Shown here: piece after piece, positions 1 through 4,246 of the stretch
How the letters are laid out: each line of letters starts with the position of its first letter
How positions within the stretch are numbered: position 1 is the stretch's first letter
Assembly (NCBI GenBank): GCA_023427865.1
Contig: JAEYZV010000142.1
Location: forward strand, 1 to 6,127
From: Acidobacteriota bacterium
Lineage (GTDB): Bacteria > Acidobacteriota > Vicinamibacteria > Vicinamibacterales > Vicinamibacteraceae
Length of the DNA: 6,127 nt
Direction of reading: 5' to 3'
Translations under genes and position numbers: made by a program
The notes under the pieces: model-generated
The model's database searches: none
What the model was told of the DNA's origin: nothing
The model's input: only the letters and a program-made list of their open reading frames with translations

Positions 1-207
1 GACGAAGGCCGACAGAGTACGAGTCTCGACGCCCGAAGGCCGATTGACGACGGCCGTCAGGGCACGACTCGCGCCGGCCGAAGGCCGCTTGACGAAGGCC
101 GTCAGGGTACGAGTCTCGACGGCCGACGGCCGATCGACGAAGGCCGACAGCGTACGACTCGCGACGGCCGAAGGCCGACCGACGAAGGCCGACAGGGTAC
201 GATCTCG
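1..207. repeat. 45-bp tandem repeat array, four full units plus a partial fifth
   Basis: Units begin at 1, 46, 91, 136 and 181, each with gacgaaggccg or a one- or two-base variant. The period is exactly 45 bp for four units. The fifth follows the consensus to about 202, then loses one base and ends near 207, just before the RNase H start codon at 210. The core gtacgag/gtacgac lies at the same offset in most units, and the 10-mer cgaaggccga occurs up to twice per unit. Copies differ at several positions, so the array is old or maintained as diverged copies. There are no unique spacers, so it is not a CRISPR. Because 45 is a multiple of 3, the array stays open as 15-residue repeats in some frames on both strands, but no start site or family supports a protein. 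The array is cut by the left edge of the window and may extend further. Similar repeats are, from memory, widespread in Vicinamibacteria genomes; their function is unknown to me. Confidence 0.93.
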
Positions 208-209
208 GG

Positions 210-809
210 ATGATCACGGCGTACACGGATGGCGGCGCGCGCGGGAACCCGGGACCGGCGGGATACGGAGTGCACATACTCGACGACTCGGGCAATACGC
301 TCGCCGAACTCGTCGGGCCGCTGGGGCGCGCGACCAACAACGTGGCCGAGTACTCGGGGCTGATTGCGGCGTTGCAGTGGGCGCTCGATCACGGCGAGAC
401 GCGCGTACGCGTCCGCATGGACTCCGAGCTCGTGATCAAGCAGATGCGCGGCGAGTACAAGGTCAAGAACGCCGGGCTGCAGCCACTGCACGCCCAGGCG
501 CAGCAGCTCGTCTCGCAGCTCGGCACGGTGAGGTTCGAGCACGTGCGCCGTGAGCAGAACAAGGCTGCCGATGCGCTCTCGAACCGGGCGATGGATCTCG
601 CCGAGGGCAGGACGCCGGTCGTGGCAGGCGCGGCGGGCGACGATGATGCGGCCACTGCCACAGGCGCGACGCCAGCTCGGCGCAGCGCGGCACCGACCGA
701 CGAGAAGCTCGCGCCGCGCGCCATCAGCATCCCGCGGCCCGCGCGACCGGCGCACGCGCCCGTTCCGGCGCGGAACCCGGCTCCCCGCTTCGACTTCGAC
801 CTCGACTGA
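210..809 (+). CDS. Ribonuclease HI family protein with a Pro/Ala-rich C-terminal tail
   Basis: This is predicted to cleave the RNA strand of RNA/DNA hybrids (R-loops, replication primers, misinserted ribonucleotides) in the cytoplasm, using two metal ions. Residues 1-133 form a complete RNase H fold. The four carboxylates are all visible: D7 in YTDGGARGNPG, E47 in NNVAEYSGL, D71 in RMDSELV and D121 in NKAADALSN. The spacing, and the lack of the long basic-protrusion insert of E. coli RnhA, fit the short RNase HI type known from archaea and from the N-terminal domain of actinobacterial RNase H fusions. Residues 134-199 are a low-complexity Ala/Pro/Arg tail, probably disordered, ending in the acidic FDFDLD. 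The ATG at 210 starts directly at the fold's first strand, so no earlier start is needed. The Shine-Dalgarno is weak (ctcggg), and the tandem array ends just upstream, so any promoter lies in or beyond the repeats. It converges on pgeF with 3 bp between the stops. The domain call is firm; the role of the tail is unknown. Confidence 0.95.
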   Translation: MITAYTDGGARGNPGPAGYGVHILDDSGNTLAELVGPLGRATNNVAEYSGLIAALQWALDHGETRVRVRMDSELVIKQMRGEYKVKNAGLQPLHAQAQQLVSQLGTVRFEHVRREQNKAADALSNRAMDLAEGRTPVVAGAAGDDDAATATGATPARRSAAPTDEKLAPRAISIPRPARPAHAPVPARNPAPRFDFDLD

Positions 810-812
810 GCT

Positions 813-1589
813 TCAGCGCACGCGACGGATTGCGGCCGCCATCCGCCCCGCGGCGGCGCCGTTCACCCGGAAGGACTCGAACACATCGGCATGCGTGGCG
901 GTGCACAGCCCCGCAAGGTGCATGTGCTCGGGGCGGACGCCGGCAGCCGCCAGCTGGTCACGGGTGGCGGTCCACAGATCCAGCAGGTACTTGCCGGGCT
1001 CGGCGGCGGACCTCCACCAGGTGCCGCGCGCCGCGTCCTCGGGCCAGGCGCGACCGAACGCCTCCACGACCTCGTGCCCGACCTCGTAGGCTTCAGGCCC
1101 GATGCTTGGTCCGAGTGCCACCACGAGGTCCGCGGGGTTCGTCCCGAAGCGCGTCGCCAGGATTGCCACCATGCGTGCGGCGGCGCCGGCGACCGTACCT
1201 CGCCACCCGGCGTGCACCGCCGCGACGACTCCCGTCCGCTCGTCGGCATAGAGGAGCGGAACGCAGTCGGCCGTCCGCACCGAGACCGCCACGTCGGTGC
1301 GATCGGTGGCGAGCAGGTCGCCCTCGGGCCAGCACTCCCGACTGCGAGCAACGCCGTCGGTGTGAGCCGTCACGCCGTGCACCTGGTGCAGGCGCCATAC
1401 ATCGGCCTCGGCGACGCCGAGGTGCTCGGCAAGACGAGCCCAACCGGCGCCGGCCTCCGGATGCGGCACGTCCAGTCCCCTCGCCGTGAAGACATGCCGC
1501 GTGCTCGCCGGGAGGGCATCGCACACGAGGGCATGGCCCCACGGCGTCGGCGTCCAGCGAAATGGCGGCATGGGATCGGGCAGGGACAT
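813..1589 (-). CDS. pgeF: Peptidoglycan editing factor PgeF / YfiH-family (laccase-domain) protein
   Basis: Members of this family, formerly called multicopper polyphenol oxidases, are zinc enzymes. E. coli PgeF (YfiH) removes misincorporated L-serine from the peptidoglycan precursor UDP-MurNAc, and other members act on purine nucleosides. With the ATG at 1589 the protein has 258 residues, close to the usual ~245. The three expected metal ligands are present: H71 in LHQVHG, C109 in RTADCVPLL and H126 in AAVHAGWRGT. LGPSIGP (158-164), C229-T230 and the C-terminal ESFRVNG (238-244) complete the family pattern. The N-terminal FTARG (34-38) replaces the more usual FTTRxGG, a small deviation. A TTG at 1604 would add five residues and an ATG at 1571 would remove six. 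I prefer 1589 because a promoter-like pair ends just upstream, but no strong ribosome binding site decides it. No partner gene is adjacent; it stands divergently from the small gene at 2059. The exact substrate here is inferred from the family only. Confidence 0.95.
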   Translation of the reverse strand: MSLPDPMPPFRWTPTPWGHALVCDALPASTRHVFTARGLDVPHPEAGAGWARLAEHLGVAEADVWRLHQVHGVTAHTDGVARSRECWPEGDLLATDRTDVAVSVRTADCVPLLYADERTGVVAAVHAGWRGTVAGAAARMVAILATRFGTNPADLVVALGPSIGPEAYEVGHEVVEAFGRAWPEDAARGTWWRSAAEPGKYLLDLWTATRDQLAAAGVRPEHMHLAGLCTATHADVFESFRVNGAAAGRMAAAIRRVR

Positions 1590-1595
1590 CTGCCC

Positions 1596-1624
1596 ATCAT
1601 GCAACGGACGTAGACGGCTGCCAA
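1596..1624 (-). promoter_or_regulatory. Candidate sigma-70-type promoter of pgeF
   Basis: Read on the minus strand, TTGGCA (1624-1619, five of six matches to the -35 consensus) is followed after exactly 17 bases by CATGAT (1601-1596, four of six matches to the -10 consensus). Transcription would start around 1589, at or next to the preferred ATG, implying a leaderless or very short leader. This would also exclude the TTG at 1604 as a start. The match is moderate and could be chance, so this is a hypothesis. Confidence 0.3.
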
Positions 1625-1689
1625 CCGGCGTTGCTCACCGCGCAGGATCACCGAGCCCTGGCTGCCGTGGAGCAGTTTCCGCCGGGTTT

Positions 1690-1718
1690 GGCGAGCGCCC
1701 TCGCCCGATCCGCTCGCC
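1690..1718. repeat. 8-bp perfect inverted repeat in the divergent region
   Basis: GGCGAGCG (1690-1697) and CGCTCGCC (1711-1718) are exact reverse complements with 13 bases between them. The left arm can alternatively pair with a nearer partner: GGCGAG (1690-1695) with CTCGCC (1700-1705) across a 4-base loop. The two pairings are mutually exclusive. There is no T-run on either side, so it is not a classic terminator. It could be an operator-like site or RNA structure, or a chance product of high GC. Confidence 0.4.
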
Positions 1719-2044
1719 CTGCACGCTGACGCAGCCGCTGCTGCGCAACTCCCGTTACCACGCGCCGCCGCCGATCGAGGAGGGCCGCTCACGACGGCAG
1801 ACCGGCCCGACACCCGCAACGTTCCAGTTGGCAATGACTTACGTGTTGTCGCGACTGAATCGGCACCGCATGGCACGACCCGTGAACTGCACGCGGCGGG
1901 GCAGGCTCCCGCCACGCGCGCCGAGCACGCGCAGGCCTGATGGCCACAGGGGGCCGACCCGCACGTCGCCCGGGCCGCGCCGCCGGACCATCGTGTCGCC
2001 AGGGACATCGTTGGTCCGGTGGCGCGCCGGGCACCCGAGCCACC

Positions 2045-2050
2045 GAGAGG
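2045..2050 (+). promoter_or_regulatory. Shine-Dalgarno sequence of the small gene
   Basis: GAGAGG lies 8 bases before the ATG at 2059. It is the clearest ribosome binding site in the window. It fixes the start at 2059 rather than at any upstream in-frame codon; the frame is open far upstream, to 1486, but that part is Arg-rich and overlaps the start of pgeF on the other strand. Confidence 0.75.
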
Positions 2051-2058
2051 ACACGCAC

Positions 2059-2367
2059 ATGACCATCAAGATCGTCGCCGCAACCGAGCAGGCCAGCCCC
2101 GCCGGCAAGCTGGCCGAGGCCGAACTCCACTTCGTCGAAGGCCCGTTGAACGGCCTCAAGCTCATCGGATTCGCGATCTGGGAGCGCCGCTCGCCTGCAG
2201 CACGCCGCAACGTCACGTTCCCGGCGCGCACGTACTCGGTCAACGGAGAGCGCCGGAGCTTCGCGCTGCTTCGCCCGACCGTCGACACGGAAGCGCAGGA
2301 TCGCCTTCGCGACCTGATCCTGTCGGCCTACAACGAGCACGAGGCACAGAACGCGCTCGCCAGATAG
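2059..2367 (+). CDS. Small conserved-looking protein with a tentative SpoVG-like pattern
   Basis: This 102-residue protein has no signal peptide or membrane segment and is probably cytoplasmic. I do not recognise it with certainty. Residues 19-92 show an order of elements reminiscent of SpoVG (a small RNA/DNA-binding regulator): an Ala-rich strand followed by a hydrophobic strand (AEAELHF, 19-25), LNGLKLIGFAIW (30-41), then a strand leading into a proline (NVTFPARTYSVNGERR, 51-66), a further Pro after a short strand (LLRPT, 70-74), and a C-terminal amphipathic helix ending in LILSAYNE (86-93). SpoVG proteins are ~85-100 residues and show a similar V.P.r..dG.... P......i.d.il.eY layout. The overall similarity is low, so this is an inference. 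The start at 2059 is set by GAGAGG at 2045-2050. The gene has its own long upstream region and converges on the membrane-protein gene, with 30 bp between stops. Alternatively it is an unrelated small protein confined to this phylum. Confidence 0.85.
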   Translation: MTIKIVAATEQASPAGKLAEAELHFVEGPLNGLKLIGFAIWERRSPAARRNVTFPARTYSVNGERRSFALLRPTVDTEAQDRLRDLILSAYNEHEAQNALAR

Positions 2368-2369
2368 TC

Positions 2370-2381
2370 GTTCGCGCGAAC
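2370..2381. repeat. 12-bp perfect palindrome between convergent genes
   Basis: GTTCGCGCGAAC reads identically on both strands. It begins two bases after the stop of the small gene (2367) and lies in the 30-bp gap before the membrane-protein stop at 2398. As RNA it could form only a short stem on either transcript and there is no T-run, so a bidirectional terminator is possible but weak. A dimeric DNA-binding site is an alternative. Confidence 0.45.
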
Positions 2382-2397
2382 ACTCCGTCGTCGCCTC

Positions 2398-4182
2398 CTA
2401 CCTGGTGGGCACGATCCTCGTCGTTCGGATCGCCTGGCCTGCCATGTAGGCGTCGCGATCGGTGGACAGCCAGATGCGAGTGACCACCGGGCTTCCGATC
2501 TCGGCACGTGGCGGCCAGTCGAACGCGGCGAGGCCACGGCCGCCGAGGCGATCGCCGACACGTGCGACTTCGTCGGTGTCGAGCACGAATGCAAGTGGCC
2601 GCTGCTCGCGCGATGACCACGTCGAGACGGTCCCGAGGGCCGCCGCGTCGAGCAGGTCGGCCCGCAGCAGCGGCAGGCCGCTGTAGTACGCCGCGGAGGC
2701 GCTGTGCTGGGCGGCCACGACGACGGCATCTGCGGGCAATCGGTCGCGCGTGAAACGCCCCGCCGCCTCGTAGCGGGACTCACGACTGCGTACCTCGAAC
2801 ACGCCGAGGTTTCGCGCACGCTGGAGGTTGGGCACGGCCACGACGAGCACGAGCGCGCAGAACGCCGGGAAACGCCAGGCCCCCGATAGGGGCGCCTCTC
2901 TGAGGCGCCCGGACAGTTCGACGCGCTCGCCGGCGTCCCGAACCAGCGTGGCGACGCCGATCGGCAGGATCGCCAGCGCCGGGAGTACGAACCTGAGGTA
3001 CGTCCACGAGTCGAACGGCACGTACACCAGGTAGATCGCCATCGTCAGCAGCGCCATGGCGAGCATGGGGCGGGTCGCGACATGCCGGGCGCTCCGGAGG
3101 ACGAGCGAAGCCCCGCCGAGGGCGAGAAGCACGAGTGTCGGCACGGCGACCGCTTCGGCGAGCCAGGTGCCGTAGCGGGAGATGTTCGCCGGCACGTGGG
3201 CGAGCGAGAAGAGTTCCGGCGCACGGCCGTATCCCGAGTGGAACGGCGACCCGTAGAGGGCTGCCTGCACGAGGGCCACGAGCCCGACCGCTATGGCTGC
3301 GGCAATGGCGGGACTGGCTGCCGCACGCAGCGCGAGGGGTCGCGCGGCAGCCGCCTGCCAGCAAACGGCAAGCGCGAGCGGCGCGAGATTCGGGCGGATG
3401 AGGATCGCGACCAACGTGGCGAGCGCACTGGCCACGGCGGCTGTGCGGCTGGCACGGGCTGCAACCGCAAGGGCGAGCAGCCAGCCGGCAAGGGCGGGGA
3501 CGTCCGACATCGGCTGCAGCGCCTGGAAGAGGAATGGCGGGAGGGCGGCGAGCGAGATCGCGACGACCGCGGCGCCTGGAGGTCCGGCGTGCGTACGTGC
3601 GAGGAGGTACGCCCCGACAACGGCAGCAAGTGCGGCAATGAACGGCAACGCGCGCACCGCCGCCGCTTCGCCGCCGGTGCGCAGCGCTGCGGCCTGGAGC
3701 CACGGCAGGCCCGGCGGATAGCTCGGCACGGTCGCCTCGCCGGACGGGGCGGGGCGGAACCCGAGCGCGCTTTGCCGCCAGGCGGCGTCTGGCAGGCCCC
3801 GGATGTCGAGCGGCAACGCGACGCGAGCCGCGCCGGCATTCCATCGCGCAGCCTGCGCCAGGTAACCCGCCGAATCGGCGCCGCCGACGCTCGTCGATCC
3901 TTTCGCCGCGAGCAGGGCGCCGAGCAGCACCATGGCGAGTCCGACACTCGTCAGGTAGGGGGCCGATGACGAAGCGAGGTCGTGCAGGAGCAGGCGTGGG
4001 CCGGTGAGCCGCGTGGCCACGACGAGCAGCAGTGCGGCCGCGCCGAGCAGCCGCGCCGGACCAGAGATGGAGAGCCCGATGATGTCGACCGAGATGGGAC
4101 CGGTCGCCGCGACGATCGAGGCGACGGCAACGCAGCCCCACGCCAGGACGGCGAGCCAGCCGGCCGTCGACCGCGCATTCAC
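2398..4182 (-). CDS. Polytopic membrane protein, GT-C (ArnT/PMT-like) glycosyltransferase type
   Basis: This 594-residue protein is probably an inner-membrane glycosyltransferase that uses a polyprenyl-phosphate sugar, as GT39/GT83-like families do; donor and acceptor cannot be told. About ten to twelve hydrophobic segments are visible, at roughly 9-27, 45-59, 76-93, 177-195, 203-220, 228-242, 247-263, 265-280, 290-310, 343-363, 372-389, 396-413 and 438-450. The loop after the third carries GGADSAGYLAQA (100-111), where D103 fits the catalytic Asp of GT-C enzymes, followed by PSYPPGLPWLQA (153-164). QPMSDVPAL (223-231) and SWTYLRFVLPA (392-402) are also typical of the group. Residues 455-594 form a soluble C-terminal part. 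The start is a GTG at 4182 without a clear ribosome binding site; the next in-frame Met (84) would remove three membrane segments. It lies 64 bp downstream of the radical SAM gene on the same strand, so co-transcription is plausible. Membrane nature is firm; enzymatic role is inferred. Confidence 0.9.
   Translation of the reverse strand: MNARSTAGWLAVLAWGCVAVASIVAATGPISVDIIGLSISGPARLLGAAALLLVVATRLTGPRLLLHDLASSSAPYLTSVGLAMVLLGALLAAKGSTSVGGADSAGYLAQAARWNAGAARVALPLDIRGLPDAAWRQSALGFRPAPSGEATVPSYPPGLPWLQAAALRTGGEAAAVRALPFIAALAAVVGAYLLARTHAGPPGAAVVAISLAALPPFLFQALQPMSDVPALAGWLLALAVAARASRTAAVASALATLVAILIRPNLAPLALAVCWQAAAARPLALRAAASPAIAAAIAVGLVALVQAALYGSPFHSGYGRAPELFSLAHVPANISRYGTWLAEAVAVPTLVLLALGGASLVLRSARHVATRPMLAMALLTMAIYLVYVPFDSWTYLRFVLPALAILPIGVATLVRDAGERVELSGRLREAPLSGAWRFPAFCALVLVVAVPNLQRARNLGVFEVRSRESRYEAAGRFTRDRLPADAVVVAAQHSASAAYYSGLPLLRADLLDAAALGTVSTWSSREQRPLAFVLDTDEVARVGDRLGGRGLAAFDWPPRAEIGSPVVTRIWLSTDRDAYMAGQAIRTTRIVPTR
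2890..2910. repeat. 9-bp perfect hairpin inside the membrane-protein gene
   Basis: GGGCGCCTC (2890-2898) and GAGGCGCCC (2902-2910) are exact reverse complements with a 3-base loop. It lies within codons about 425-432 of the membrane protein, in the hydrophilic loop between the last two hydrophobic segments. It is the longest perfect tight inverted repeat I found in the window. No T-run follows on either strand. Confidence 0.6.
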
Positions 4183-4211
4183 AGGGCGCGATTCTACGGC
4201 ACGACGGCGCC

Positions 4212-4245
4212 CGCCGATCGCCCGTGCGGGCGAGGGTCGTCGGCG
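4212..4245. other. Two-part hairpin in the gap between the radical SAM and membrane genes
   Basis: CGCCCG (4219-4224) pairs with CGGGCG (4227-4232), and outside it CGCCGA (4212-4217) pairs with TCGGCG (4240-4245), leaving an asymmetric internal loop. It lies at or just after the stop of the radical SAM gene and before the GTG of the membrane gene. Without a U-run on the minus-strand transcript it is not a standard terminator. It could be a processing or stabilising structure within a shared transcript, or a poor terminator. Confidence 0.35.
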
Positions 4246-4246
4246 C

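Larger units (their letters stand above)
1590..2058. other. Divergent intergenic region with no gene seen
   Basis: About 470 bp lies between the starts of pgeF (-) and the small gene (+). Frames crossing it are Arg/Pro/Ala-rich shadow translations without family motifs. It holds the candidate pgeF promoter at its left end, an 8-bp inverted repeat at 1690-1718, and a less GC-rich stretch around 1821-1862 (gttccagttggcaatgactt and onward) that looks like the most promoter-like part. A partial sigma-54-like box follows at 1871-1886. I see no tRNA, rRNA or recognisable riboswitch. The length is unusual for such a compact segment, so a small RNA or long leader is possible, but nothing in the sequence proves it. 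Confidence 0.6.

Noticed and set aside
1..207. Possible CRISPR array
   Set aside because: The units follow each other without unique spacers and vary internally, which is a plain tandem repeat. No cas-like gene is present.
44..553. An open frame that reads the repeat array as 15-residue peptides and continues into the RNase H gene in another frame
   Set aside because: After the array it is merely the out-of-frame shadow of the RNase H gene, with Arg-rich composition and no ribosome binding site.
102..755. A 217-codon minus-strand frame opposite the RNase H gene
   Set aside because: It is an Arg/Ala-rich shadow of a gene whose catalytic residues are all recognisable.
1093..1542. Overlapping frames opposite and alongside pgeF, on both strands
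   Set aside because: They are Arg/Pro-rich shadow translations; pgeF in its own frame has all metal-ligand motifs.
1871..1886. Sigma-54 promoter for the small gene
   Set aside because: The -24 half matches well, but the essential GC of the -12 element is GA and the site is 173 bp from the start codon. It is noted only as part of the control region.
1486..2058. Upstream extension of the small gene in the same open frame, starting inside pgeF on the opposite strand
   Set aside because: The extension is Arg/Pro-rich and overlaps pgeF, whereas GAGAGG eight bases before the ATG at 2059 gives a clear start and the composition changes there.
3082..3969. A 295-codon plus-strand frame opposite the membrane protein
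   Set aside because: It is a Gly/Arg/Glu-rich antisense shadow with no start signal or motif, whereas the minus-strand frame shows regular hydrophobic segments.
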